Shown in pieces: positions 35,376 through 43,944 of a stretch of 64,000 nucleotides of DNA. The stretch lies in the NCBI GenBank assembly GCA_020634375.1, contig JACKBX010000010.1, positions 62,001 through 126,000 of the forward strand, read 5' to 3'. The notes below the pieces were generated by a model. The model was not told the origin of the DNA. It searched no databases and was given only the letters and a program-made list of their open reading frames with translations. The stretch comes from Ardenticatenaceae bacterium. GTDB taxonomy: Bacteria; Chloroflexota; Anaerolineae; Promineifilales; Promineifilaceae. The position numbers and the translations under genes are program-made. How positions within the stretch are numbered: position 1 is the first letter of the stretch; each line of letters begins with the position of its first letter.

Positions 35376-35545
35376 GCTAAATGGGTGATGCACATCGTAG
35401 GATTATGGAGGAGAATAGTCTATATTTATCTCGTAACAATAATAAGAAAGAGCTTGGGCGTTTATGAATTATCTATCACCTCCCAAGAAATCACACTATA
35501 ATCAAGTCTAACCCTGACCCAAATGGATCAGACAATGAGTAAAAA

Positions 35546-35875
35546 ATGAGCGAAACCACATCAAGCCCATTACCTTTAGGGGAGTCGGGGCGACTAGATA
35601 AAGACGCAATGCATAGTAACAATGAAGAGGTACGTTGGGAGATTGTCTTCCGCACATCGGGCCTTCTGTCTGCTCAAATTACTGCTGGGCGATTACAGGC
35701 AGTGGGTATACCAGCTCGTGCCTGGCAAGAGGCTGCGGGACAGGCATTCGGCTTGACAGTAGGTTTGTTAGGAACTGGGAATGTTTCTGTCCCTGAAGAA
35801 TATGTTGATCAGGCTTTGGAATTATTGGAATCAGATGCATCCGAGTTTGATATGGATGATTTTGAAGAAGAATAA
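35546..35875 (+). CDS. DUF2007-like small protein
   Basis: A 109-residue soluble protein. The core (residues about 30-95) has the pattern GLLSAQITAGRLQAVGIPARAWQ and a later VPEEYVDQALELL. This fits the DUF2007 family, whose members are small sensor-like domains of unknown function. The acidic end (DMDDFEEE) is low complexity. The ribosome binding site before the ATG at 35546 is weak, and a start within the first 25 residues is possible. It stands 23 bases before ccmE, so it may be the first gene of the cytochrome maturation operon. Confidence 0.65.
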   Translation: MSETTSSPLPLGESGRLDKDAMHSNNEEVRWEIVFRTSGLLSAQITAGRLQAVGIPARAWQEAAGQAFGLTVGLLGTGNVSVPEEYVDQALELLESDASEFDMDDFEEE

Positions 35876-35898
35876 AACAGCAGAGTGATAAGGAGAGT

Positions 35899-36414
35899 AT
35901 GATGGCTGATGTATCCTGGACAAATGAAACGGATAGCGGCTTAACAGAAAGCCGGGGCAACAACCGGCTCAAATTTATTGCTGGCGGCGTTGTCATGATT
36001 GCTGCAATTGCCTTCCTGGTATTCAATGCAATGAGTGGTAATACGCAGCTTTATAAAACGGTGGAAGAGTTCCATAACGAACAGGCTTCACTGGTTGGGC
36101 GCGATTTGCGCGTGGCTGGCTGGGTGTTAGGCGATTCTATCCAGTTTGAGCAGATTGATGCAATGACTTCTCGATTGGAGTTTGATATTGTAGACGATTA
36201 TGAAAATCCCGATCTACGGCTGCATATTGTGGCAATGAATGAACCAATGCCTGACTTGCTACAAGATAAGGCGCAGGCGTTGGTGGAAGGAAGTGCGGGT
36301 GCAGATGGGGTTTTCATGGCGAACTCTGGTGGCCTGATGTTGAAGTGCCCCACCCGTTATGAGGAAATGGACCCGTCTGGACATCCCGATGGTGTGCCGG
36401 TGGATGGGAGCTAG
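35899..36414 (+). CDS. ccmE: Cytochrome c maturation haem chaperone CcmE, Cys type
   Basis: A 171-residue haem chaperone that carries haem to the CcmF/CcmH ligation complex. It has one N-terminal membrane anchor (about residues 25-43) and then an OB-fold beta barrel. The haem-attachment position reads CPTRY (Cys150, Tyr154) instead of the classical HxxxY. This is the variant described in archaea and some bacteria, in which cysteine holds the haem. An AAGGAG box precedes two consecutive ATGs; either could start. It is followed by ccmF, ccmH and ccmG, while ccmA, B, C and D are not in the window. Its clients would include the 63 haem sites at 10-18 kb. Confidence 0.9.
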   Translation: MMADVSWTNETDSGLTESRGNNRLKFIAGGVVMIAAIAFLVFNAMSGNTQLYKTVEEFHNEQASLVGRDLRVAGWVLGDSIQFEQIDAMTSRLEFDIVDDYENPDLRLHIVAMNEPMPDLLQDKAQALVEGSAGADGVFMANSGGLMLKCPTRYEEMDPSGHPDGVPVDGS

Positions 36415-36419
36415 CAGAT

Positions 36420-36487
36420 AGTATTCAGTAAGTCAGTATTTAGTGTCCATTTACTGTTTACTGATTACTGGTCACTGATCACTGGTT
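36420..36487. repeat. Heptamer-word array G (cagtgat / actgatc family)
   Basis: Words of the type TCAGTAAGTCAGTATT are mirrored by TTACTGATTACTGGTCACTGATCACTGG. The array lies between ccmE and ccmF, just after the ccmE stop. The same family is found at 43.74 and 56.86 kb. Confidence 0.8.
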
Positions 36488-36498
36488 GTCGGCTATTA

Positions 36499-36530
36499 AT
36501 TGGCGATTGGGGGGATAGTCGCCAATTTTG
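36499..36530 (+). terminator. Hairpin with T-run between ccmE and ccmF
   Basis: ATTGGCGA (36499-36506) pairs with TCGCCAAT (36519-36526) and leads into TTTTG. It could attenuate read-through from ccmE into ccmF. Confidence 0.6.
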
Positions 36531-36557
36531 TCTATATGAAGAGGATAGAAATCCATT

Positions 36558-38561
36558 ATGATTGCTGATTTAGGTTATATTGCGCTGTTGTTTGCGTTTA
36601 TTACGGCCGTCTACTCTGCGTTTGCTGCGTGGTACGGCCGTCGTTCTGATAATTGGCGGTGGGTAGAAAGCGCCCGCAACGCCACCGTCATCACCCTACC
36701 CCTCGTTGCTCTATCTGCGGCGCTGCTCATCACCCTGCTGCTGCAAGACGACTTCTCCATCGAATACGTCTGGCGCGTCAGCAGCATCGAGCAGCCCACC
36801 TATCTAAAAGTCACCGCTTTGTGGGGCGGGCAGGCTGGCTCACTCCTCTTTTGGAACCTGCTGCTGGCAATCTTCACCGCCGCAGCCATGTTCCGCAAAT
36901 GGGACGAGCAAAAGCCCCTCATGCCCTACGCGCTGATGGTTGCCAGCTTTACCCAAATCTTCTTCCTCATGCTCTCTGCCTTCGTGGAGAATCCCTTTGC
37001 CCGCATCACCGGCATGATCCCTGCTAACGGCAACGGCCTCAATCCACTGCTGCGCCATCCCGGCATGATCATCCATCCCCCCATGCTGTACCTCGGCTTC
37101 ACCGGCTTCACCATCCCCTACACCTTTGCCGTTGCCGCGCTCATGTCTGGCAAATTAGACGACACCTGGATTCGCACCACGCGCCGCTGGACATTGGTAG
37201 CCTGGCTTTTCCTCAGCCTGGGATTAATTTTGGGCGGCCGTTGGGCCTACGACGTACTAGGTTGGGGCGGTTACTGGGGCTGGGACCCAGTGGAAAATGC
37301 CTCGCTCATTCCCTGGCTCTCTGGCACAGCCTTCTTGCACTCGGTTATGATTCAGGAAAAGCGCGATATGTTCAAAGTGTGGAACATGTTCCTGATCATC
37401 GTCACCTATGCGCTGGTCATTTTAGGTACCTTTGTAGTGCGCAGCGGTGTCATTTCATCGGTGCATTCGTTTGCAGAATCGGCCGTTGGCCCGCTGTTTT
37501 TTGGTTTCATCGCCGTCATGTTTATCTTTTCAGCCTACTGGTTGAATAAACGCCGCGAAGAATTGGCCGGGAAAAACAGCCTCACTTCCTTCTTTTCGCG
37601 GGAAGCGGCTTTCCTTTACAACAACTTCCTCATTTTGGCAATTTTGGTGATTACTTTCCTCTTCACTTATTACCCCATCATCTCCGAATTATTCACTGGT
37701 GAGCGTGGTTTTGTCGGGCCACCTGTGTATGAAAAAGCATTGGCGCCGCTATTTGCCCTGCTGCTTCTGCTCATGGGCGTTGCCCCACTGACCATGTGGT
37801 ACCGCACCAGCATGAACCGGTTGCAAAAAGCCATGCTTTGGCCTTTTATCATCGCTACCACAACCATTATCGTGCTCTTTTTCTTGAATATTCGCCATTG
37901 GGCGGCATTGGTTGGTTTTTGGGTTGTCACATTTGCGGTTGTACTGACGCTCATGGAGTTTGGGAAAGGTACACGGGCACGTATGAAGCACGGCGAAAAT
38001 GTCTTTGTCGCCTTTTCTAACCTGATGGCGCGGAACCGGCGGCGATACGGCGGCTACTGGATTCACATGGGCGTGTTGATTATGGCTGTGGGCATCATTG
38101 GCGTGGAACTGTATCAGGAAGAGACGCAGCAGTTGATGCAAATTGGCGACAAGATTTCGCTGGGTCGCTATGAGATGCAGCTTTTAGGCGTGCAGCAGTA
38201 TGAAGGCCCGGATGATTTGATTATTACGGAAGCGACGGTGGATGTGTATGATAACGGCGATCTCGTTGCCACCCTCACCCCCCGCCGCGAAATCTACACC
38301 CGTACCGGGCAGCCCATGACCATCCCCAAGGCCCGTTCCACCATTGCCGAAGACTTCTACGTGTTGCTGGCCGAGCAACCCACATCACCCAATGCAGCCA
38401 TTATGCGCGTATTCCTCAACCCGATGATCAACTGGGTGTGGGCAGGCGGCTTTGTCTTTGTGCTGGGCACGCTCATTGCTGCCTGGCCGGATGCTGTTGA
38501 GGATCGGATTACGGCCGTACGTGCCCGCCGCCGTCCCGCAATCGCTGTCGCTGGAGATTAA
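36558..38561 (+). CDS. ccmF: Cytochrome c haem-lyase subunit CcmF
   Basis: A 667-residue integral membrane protein of the CcmF/CcsA family, which joins haem to apocytochrome c at the outer face of the membrane. About 14-15 hydrophobic segments are visible. The tryptophan-rich haem-handling loop reads WGGYWGWDPVENASLIPWL and is fully conserved, as is the following HSVMIQEKRDMFKVWN block. A large C-terminal periplasmic region (about 535-630) precedes the last segment. The ATG at 36558 has a distant GAGG. A heptamer-word array separates it from ccmH. Confidence 0.95.
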   Translation: MIADLGYIALLFAFITAVYSAFAAWYGRRSDNWRWVESARNATVITLPLVALSAALLITLLLQDDFSIEYVWRVSSIEQPTYLKVTALWGGQAGSLLFWNLLLAIFTAAAMFRKWDEQKPLMPYALMVASFTQIFFLMLSAFVENPFARITGMIPANGNGLNPLLRHPGMIIHPPMLYLGFTGFTIPYTFAVAALMSGKLDDTWIRTTRRWTLVAWLFLSLGLILGGRWAYDVLGWGGYWGWDPVENASLIPWLSGTAFLHSVMIQEKRDMFKVWNMFLIIVTYALVILGTFVVRSGVISSVHSFAESAVGPLFFGFIAVMFIFSAYWLNKRREELAGKNSLTSFFSREAAFLYNNFLILAILVITFLFTYYPIISELFTGERGFVGPPVYEKALAPLFALLLLLMGVAPLTMWYRTSMNRLQKAMLWPFIIATTTIIVLFFLNIRHWAALVGFWVVTFAVVLTLMEFGKGTRARMKHGENVFVAFSNLMARNRRRYGGYWIHMGVLIMAVGIIGVELYQEETQQLMQIGDKISLGRYEMQLLGVQQYEGPDDLIITEATVDVYDNGDLVATLTPRREIYTRTGQPMTIPKARSTIAEDFYVLLAEQPTSPNAAIMRVFLNPMINWVWAGGFVFVLGTLIAAWPDAVEDRITAVRARRRPAIAVAGD

Positions 38562-38562
38562 C

Positions 38563-38627
38563 AACGTAAAACGTGATGCGTGAAACGTGAAAGGAAGTTC
38601 ATCACGTTTCACGTTTCACGTTTCATT
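38563..38627. repeat. Heptamer-word array H (acgtgaa / ttcacgt family)
   Basis: ACGTAAA, ACGTGAT, GCGTGAA and ACGTGAA are followed by the complementary CACGTTTCACGTTTCACGTTTC. Each half has 7-base spacing. The array fills the ccmF-ccmH gap and matches array D at 21.64 kb. Confidence 0.85.
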
Positions 38628-38639
38628 GGGATACTACCT

Positions 38640-39158
38640 ATGAAAACATCACGCATTACACTTTACATCCTACTACTTATCGTCATCATGCTCATGGCGC
38701 TGCCCGTTTTCGCTCAAGACAGCGACACCACAACCATCACCGATGATCAGGTAAACGAAGTTGCCAAAGAAGTCTACTGCCCGGTGTGCGAAAGCACTCC
38801 CCTGGACGTGTGCGAAACCCAGGCATGTGCCGATTGGCGCGAACTCATCCGTACCAAATTGGCAAACGGCGAAAGCCAACAAGACATTTTTGATTATTTT
38901 GCAGAGCAATACGGCGACCGTGTTCTAGCAACACCCCCTGCTCGTGGCCTAAACTGGTTGATCTGGACATGGCCCTTCATTGCCCTAATTGGCGGCGCCT
39001 ACATTTTTGTCCGCTTATTGCGCGGGATGCGCCGTGCGGCCGTTGGCGAAGCGTCACCAACGACGACCAGCGTAGACAGCCCATCCCCTACTGTTGAGGC
39101 AGACGATTATGTGAACCGCATCGAAAAAGAATTAAGAGGAGAACAGGATAAGCTGTGA
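38640..39158 (+). CDS. ccmH: Cytochrome c maturation thiol protein CcmH, four-cysteine form
   Basis: A 172-residue membrane-anchored protein that keeps apocytochrome cysteines reduced for haem attachment. It has a signal peptide (about residues 5-26), the redox pair C47-P-V-C50 and a C-terminal membrane segment (about 107-127). Compared with the standard LRCxxCQ motif, it has a 58-63 extension with two further cysteines (VCETQAC). The ATG at 38640 is preferred; an open frame 20 codons longer begins inside array H. It overlaps the thioredoxin-like gene by four bases (GTGA). Confidence 0.85.
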   Translation: MKTSRITLYILLLIVIMLMALPVFAQDSDTTTITDDQVNEVAKEVYCPVCESTPLDVCETQACADWRELIRTKLANGESQQDIFDYFAEQYGDRVLATPPARGLNWLIWTWPFIALIGGAYIFVRLLRGMRRAAVGEASPTTTSVDSPSPTVEADDYVNRIEKELRGEQDKL

Positions 39159-39730
39159 GCGAACAAGCTGTTGAAGGAACTCCCAAGAAACCATTCAATG
39201 TAACCAGTATTGTGATTTGGGTAGTTGTCATTGGTGTGTTAGGGCTGGCCGCATTTGGGCTGGTCAGAAACACAACCGCCCGCCCCGAACCGGGCGAAAA
39301 AGCCCCCGAATTCCATATGACATTTTTTGATGGCTACACCTGGGATGGCAAAACTTCGGCTGAATTAGCCGATTTGCAAGGCAAAGTTGTGGTACTCAAC
39401 TTTTGGGCTTCTTGGTGTGGCCCGTGCCGCGTAGAGGCTGACCTGTTAGAGCAGGCGTCGCGCAATTACGCGGGCCAAGACGTGGTATTTGTGGGTATTG
39501 CCTATTCAGATGTGGAACCGAATTCAAAAGCCTATTTGCAGGAATTCGATATCACATACCCCAACGCGCCCGACTTGGGCACAAGCATTTCCGACGATTA
39601 CGATATTACTGGTGTGCCGGAAACTTTCTTCATTGATCGGGACGGCATGATTTACGATTTTCACTTTGGCCCGATAGATGCTGTTAAATTGAACAGTGTC
39701 ATCGAGCGCATGTTAGCAGACGGAGGATAA
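39155..39730 (+). CDS. ccmG: Thioredoxin-like CcmG/ResA
   Basis: A 191-residue membrane-tethered thiol-disulphide oxidoreductase. A single hydrophobic anchor (about residues 17-37) is followed by a TlpA/ResA-like thioredoxin fold with the active site ASWCGPCR (C88, C91). The conserved cis-proline region is TGVPETFF. It would reduce apocytochrome haem-binding cysteines or recycle CcmH. It starts with GTG inside the ccmH stop overlap and is preceded by GAGGAG. Length and motif order are normal for the family. Confidence 0.92.
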   Translation: MSEQAVEGTPKKPFNVTSIVIWVVVIGVLGLAAFGLVRNTTARPEPGEKAPEFHMTFFDGYTWDGKTSAELADLQGKVVVLNFWASWCGPCRVEADLLEQASRNYAGQDVVFVGIAYSDVEPNSKAYLQEFDITYPNAPDLGTSISDDYDITGVPETFFIDRDGMIYDFHFGPIDAVKLNSVIERMLADGG

Positions 39731-39740
39731 CGGCGATATT

Positions 39741-40286
39741 ATGACAGCAGGCTCCATTTTTCTCGGCATTGCGCTGTTGATTGCCGTGCTGACCTATCTA
39801 ACCTACCCTTTTTGGGGAGCGGAAGAACAGGAACGACGCGAACGACGCAGCAAACGTGATTTACTCAATGAACAAAAAGAGGCCATTTTGGCGCAAATGC
39901 GCTCTTTAGATTTTGACTTTGAAACGGGCAAAATTCCTGAAGAGCTGCATGGGCCGCAACGGGCGCAGTTATTGGCGGAAGCAACGGCCGTCCTGCAAGA
40001 GCTAGACACGCTGAGTGGCAAACGCTCCCGTGTCGCCACAGATGATGACATCGAGGCCGCCATTGCCCGTGCCCGGCAGGCCAAGCCTGCTGGCGATGGG
40101 CATGGAAGCGCGGATGATGCCATTGAAGCCGCCATTGCCCACGCACGGACAAAACCATCTGCGCCAACAGCCACTGCAAATGGCAAACGCAGCCGCTTCT
40201 GCCCACAGTGCGGACAGGCTGTAGACCCAACTGACAAATTCTGCTCCACTTGCGGGCATAAATTACTCACAAAAGCAACCAAATGA
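39741..40286 (+). CDS. CcmI-like membrane protein with zinc ribbon
   Basis: A 181-residue protein. A single N-terminal hydrophobic segment (about residues 3-22) is followed by a charged helix (EEQERRERRSKRDLLNEQKEAILAQMRSLDFDFETGKI). That helix resembles the start of CcmI-type proteins, including the DFxxGK pattern. The end carries a CPxC-x(12)-CxxC zinc ribbon (CPQCGQAV, CSTCGHK), which is not part of classical CcmI. Position in the ccm operon supports a maturation role. The four-base ATGA overlap with the next gene indicates coupling. Confidence 0.7.
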   Translation: MTAGSIFLGIALLIAVLTYLTYPFWGAEEQERRERRSKRDLLNEQKEAILAQMRSLDFDFETGKIPEELHGPQRAQLLAEATAVLQELDTLSGKRSRVATDDDIEAAIARARQAKPAGDGHGSADDAIEAAIAHARTKPSAPTATANGKRSRFCPQCGQAVDPTDKFCSTCGHKLLTKATK

Positions 40287-42160
40287 TTCTACTTCAACCT
40301 TTTCACCGTTTGATGAGAGACGGCCGTCTCCTGGCTGTCTCTTTTGTTGTACTGGCCCTGCTTGTAGGGTTCGGGCTGCAAACCACTGCCGCCCAAGACA
40401 CCCCCTTGCCGGATGCACCACCCGATGCAGCGGCCGGGCTAGAGACTTTTGCCGCCCGCTGCGCCAATTGTCATGGCCCACAGGGGAATGGCGATGGCGA
40501 ACTGGCCGTCAACCTGGCCCAGCCACCGCGTGCCTTTACCAATCCCGCGTTCCGGCAAACGGCCGTGCCCGCCAGCTTCCACGACTTCATCCTCACCGGC
40601 AATTTGGACGCCGGGATGCCCGGTTTTGGCTCGACCAACAGCAATCCCCTCTCTGATGCGCAGGTTTGGGATGCAATTGCCGCAGTAATGTCCCTGGCGA
40701 CCCCGGCAACGGCCGTTGAACGCGGCCAACAGGTCTACACAGATAATTGCGCGGCTTGTCACGGCGAAACCGGCCTGGGCGACGGCCCTGATGCCGCTGC
40801 CAGCGACACCCCCGTGCCCGACCTGACTGATTTGGCCTACTGGTTCAACCGCAGCAATGATGTCGTGCTGGCGAACCTGGAACCGGGCAAGCTGGCAGGG
40901 CACGATTATGATCTCGGCGACGGTGATCTGGCTGACGTGGTGGATTATGCCCGCACCTTTAGTTACAACTACGTTCCCCCGGCTGATTTGACCGCGCCCA
41001 TTGCTGCCGCCACCATTCAAGGGCAGGTCACAAACGCCACGAGCGGCGAAATCGTAACCGGCATGGATGCCCATTTACGCGCTTTTTCGCCCAATATTGA
41101 AGAGATGCTAACACTGACGACGACAGTGGGAACGGACGGCCGTTTCTCATTCGATGTCAGCGATGTGTCCCCCGATTGGGTTTATTTGGTGAATGTGCAA
41201 TATGATGGGCTGGCTTACAGCAGTGATGTGGGACAGCTTTCCAACGAAGTACCCAACATTGACCTACCCGTCTTCGTTTATGATCAAACGACAGATCCCA
41301 CAGTCGTAGACGTACTGCAAGTTCATTTGGTGATGAATTTTGCCAGCGAAAATATATTGCAAGTGACAGAGTTGTACGTGTTCGAGAATTTGGGAACGGC
41401 CGTGTTCGTTGGCGAAGCAGGCGACCCAGACCTGGGTGTGGTGCGTGTAGATGTACCTGCCAATGCCGAAAACGTCAGCTTTGAACGCGCCTTCTCCGCA
41501 ATGGAAAATTTCATTCCCGCACCCGAAGTAGTTGCCTCACCCGATGGCGGTTACGTGGACACCATCCCCCTGCGCCCTGGCCGCAGCAATTCCAGCCTGG
41601 TAGTAAACTACACCCTGGCCTATGATGAAGGTGTCTCATTTGCACATGATGTGCCCTATGCCGTTACCAGCGCCACCGTGATCGTGCCTGATGTCGGCGT
41701 GGAATTAGTCAACGCCGATGCCTGGACTTTGGACGAGCAGCAGACGATGGGCGGCATGTTCCTCAGTTATGCGCAGCAAAATCTACCAGCCGGCTCCACC
41801 TTTGATTTGACGCTGGAAGGTGTGCCGCAGGAAGTGAGCAGCACAACGGGCAGCAGCACCGTAGCAACACCCCGCAATCAAACAACGGAACTGATTATCG
41901 GCGGGGTTGCGCTGCTGTTGATTGGCGGCGGAGCGGCTTTCTTCATCCGCTCGCGGACCAGTCCCGATGACGACGATGATTATGAAGCTGAGGAGTATGA
42001 CGAAGAGGAAGAAGGAGTGGATGGCAACGGCCGTACCGCCGACGAACTCATTCAAATGATTGCCGCCCTTGACGAGGCCCACGAAAAGGGCGAACTCGAC
42101 GACGAAGCCTATCACGCCGAACGAGAGCAGCTCAAAGCCGAACTCAAAGCAATTTGGTAA
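40283..42160 (+). CDS. Di-haem c-type cytochrome with membrane-anchored tail
   Basis: A 625-residue exported protein. It has a signal peptide (about residues 15-38) and two cytochrome c domains, each with one CxxCH (C60-A-N-C63-H64, and CAACH at about 155). A carboxypeptidase-regulatory or Ig-like beta domain follows, then another beta region. A membrane segment (about 533-552), an acidic stretch (DDDDDYEAEEYDEEEE) and a short SHOCT-like helix end the protein. The first domain resembles oxidase-associated small cytochromes. It is translationally coupled to the ccmI-like gene, so the maturation operon makes its own client. The electron partner is unknown. Confidence 0.85.
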   Translation: MILLQPFHRLMRDGRLLAVSFVVLALLVGFGLQTTAAQDTPLPDAPPDAAAGLETFAARCANCHGPQGNGDGELAVNLAQPPRAFTNPAFRQTAVPASFHDFILTGNLDAGMPGFGSTNSNPLSDAQVWDAIAAVMSLATPATAVERGQQVYTDNCAACHGETGLGDGPDAAASDTPVPDLTDLAYWFNRSNDVVLANLEPGKLAGHDYDLGDGDLADVVDYARTFSYNYVPPADLTAPIAAATIQGQVTNATSGEIVTGMDAHLRAFSPNIEEMLTLTTTVGTDGRFSFDVSDVSPDWVYLVNVQYDGLAYSSDVGQLSNEVPNIDLPVFVYDQTTDPTVVDVLQVHLVMNFASENILQVTELYVFENLGTAVFVGEAGDPDLGVVRVDVPANAENVSFERAFSAMENFIPAPEVVASPDGGYVDTIPLRPGRSNSSLVVNYTLAYDEGVSFAHDVPYAVTSATVIVPDVGVELVNADAWTLDEQQTMGGMFLSYAQQNLPAGSTFDLTLEGVPQEVSSTTGSSTVATPRNQTTELIIGGVALLLIGGGAAFFIRSRTSPDDDDDYEAEEYDEEEEGVDGNGRTADELIQMIAALDEAHEKGELDDEAYHAEREQLKAELKAIW

Positions 42161-42165
42161 ACAAA

Positions 42166-42225
42166 GTGTCGGGTGTCAGGTGTCAAGTGAAATCCTGACA
42201 CCTAAGCACCTGACACCCTGACACC
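42166..42225. repeat. Heptamer-word array I (gtgtcag / ctgacac family)
   Basis: GTGTCGGGTGTCAGGTGTCAAGTG is followed by CCTGACACCTAAGCACCTGACACCCTGACACCC. Seven-base spacing is clear in both halves. It fills the gap before the EthD-like gene. Confidence 0.85.
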
Positions 42226-42227
42226 CT

Positions 42228-42611
42228 ATGTACAAATTCACCGCCATCTATCGCCGTGTAGACGACGAACCCACCCTCGAAAATTTCTTCTCCGGCACAC
42301 ACCTACCTCTGGCCGAAAAACTACCCGGCTTGCTCAAAAGCGAAGTCAGCCGCATTGAGCGCAAACCCGGTGGCGAATCCCGCTTTTACCTCATGTACGA
42401 ACTCTACTTCGAGTCCGACATCTGGTTTCAACGGGCAATGGCAACCCCGCAAGGCGTACAACTCATCCAGGCCCTGCGCCCCTGGGCCGACGCCAAAATT
42501 CTCACCTGGTTCTTCGCCACATCCTTCGAAGAAGAAACCGTCGCCCGCAGCGCCTTTTTCAATGCCAAAACGGCTGGTTACGTCGCTCCCCCCCACGACG
42601 AAGAAGAGTGA
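42228..42611 (+). CDS. EthD-family protein
   Basis: A 127-residue protein of the EthD dimeric ferredoxin-like fold. The family start MYKFTAIYRRVDDEPTLENFFSGTHLPLAEKLPG matches the EthD pattern in which an aligned His closes the first helix region. EthD was first named from an ether-degradation cluster; most bacterial members have no known substrate. No strong ribosome binding site is seen, because array I ends right at the start codon. It has an acidic extension at the end (PPHDEEE). Confidence 0.75.
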   Translation: MYKFTAIYRRVDDEPTLENFFSGTHLPLAEKLPGLLKSEVSRIERKPGGESRFYLMYELYFESDIWFQRAMATPQGVQLIQALRPWADAKILTWFFATSFEEETVARSAFFNAKTAGYVAPPHDEEE

Positions 42612-42625
42612 TCAATGGTCAACTG

Positions 42626-43690
42626 CTAATAGCCAATAAACCCCTGCTTCACCAACAACTCCGCATTCAAAATAGAGCCGCTGGCCGCGCCACGCAGCGT
42701 GTTATGCGTGATAGCCATATAGCGAATGTCCAATACATCACATTCGCGCACCTTGCCCACCGTCCACGCCAAACCATCGCCCGTGTCCCTGTCTAACCGG
42801 GGCTGCGGCCGATCTGATTCCGAGCGGTAGACCAATAATTCTGCCGGAGAGGTAGGCAGTTCGCGGCAAATTTGTGGCGGCTGCCAGCTTTGCAGCGCGG
42901 CAATCGCTTCTTCTGCCGAGACATGCCGCCCCAATTTCACCGAAACACTCGCCAAATGGCCGTCAATCACCGGCACACGATTAGCCTGGGCGCTGGTGCG
43001 TATATCGGCAAACTGCACCGCCCCATCGCGGAATGAGCCAAGCATCTTCTTCGGTTCGTTTTCCAACTTGGTATCTTCACCGCCAATGTATGGCACAACA
43101 TTGTCTATGATGTCCATAGATGAAACGCCAGGATAGCCCGCGCCAGATAGCGCTTGCATAGTGACGATCAAGGCCGCTTCCAGACCAAACGTATCCTGAA
43201 ATACTTTCATCGGTAAAATGGCGCTGGTGGTCGAGCAGTTGGGGCTGGCAACGATGAAGCCTTGCCAGTTGTTGTTGGCACGCTGCGTGGCAATCAGCCC
43301 GGTGTGCTCTGGGTTGATCTCCGGGATGAGTAGTGGCACGTCGGGCGTCATGCGGTAGGCGGATGCATTGGTGACGACGGCATACCCGGCAGCCGCGAAC
43401 TTCGGTTCCCATTCGCGGGCCTCGGCGGTGGGAAGGGCCGAGAAGACGACGGGGGGCTTACCTGTAATTTCGAGAGTGGGTTCAGTGGGTTGCACAATCA
43501 GGTCGGCGATAGTGGTGGGAATGGTGCCGCCGATGACCCAGTTGACGCCTTCGCGGAACGGCCGTCCCGCAGTACGTTCTGAGCCAGTCACAGCAACCAC
43601 TTCAAACCAGGGATGATCGGCCAGCAATTGTACAAACCGCTGCCCTACCGTCCCCGTAGCGCCTAATACACCTACAGGAATTTTCTTCAT
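42626..43690 (-). CDS. asd: Aspartate-semialdehyde dehydrogenase
   Basis: A 354-residue enzyme that makes aspartate semialdehyde for lysine, methionine and threonine synthesis. The N-terminal NADP-binding loop is VGVLGATGTVGQRF. The catalytic cysteine is in VASPNCSTTSAI, and VTMQALSGAGYPG is the next conserved block. The pattern fits the archaeal/fungal-type branch. GGAGG lies nine bases before the ATG. The gene stands alone between convergent and divergent neighbours. It relates to the threonine synthase-like gene at 20.4 kb only by pathway. Confidence 0.95.
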   Translation of the reverse strand: MKKIPVGVLGATGTVGQRFVQLLADHPWFEVVAVTGSERTAGRPFREGVNWVIGGTIPTTIADLIVQPTEPTLEITGKPPVVFSALPTAEAREWEPKFAAAGYAVVTNASAYRMTPDVPLLIPEINPEHTGLIATQRANNNWQGFIVASPNCSTTSAILPMKVFQDTFGLEAALIVTMQALSGAGYPGVSSMDIIDNVVPYIGGEDTKLENEPKKMLGSFRDGAVQFADIRTSAQANRVPVIDGHLASVSVKLGRHVSAEEAIAALQSWQPPQICRELPTSPAELLVYRSESDRPQPRLDRDTGDGLAWTVGKVRECDVLDIRYMAITHNTLRGAASGSILNAELLVKQGFIGY

Positions 43691-43741
43691 AACCCAATAC
43701 CTCCGAAATTTTTACCCAGGTGGGCAATTCGCGGGATTATA

Positions 43742-43815
43742 AGCAGTAATCAGGTATCAGTAAACAGTGGTCAACGGTATTTACTGTTTACTGACCACTA
43801 TTCACTGCCTACTGC
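43742..43815. repeat. Heptamer-word array J (cagtaat / actgacc family)
   Basis: CAGTAATCAGGTATCAGTAAACAGTGGTCAAC is mirrored by TTACTGTTTACTGACCACTATTCACTGCCTACTG. It lies in the divergent gap between asd and the histidine kinase and shares words with arrays G and L. Confidence 0.82.
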
Positions 43816-43944
43816 CCCCTGCTTACCGCCTGTGAAGGTGTCGTAAAAAGTAAACGAGCGCAGCCAGGGCCTGTGTTAGAATGTTCTCAAGAGGAAATTC
43901 GCCCAATTTTATGGTGGGCAAGTATAATGAGGAGTATCTCAAGC

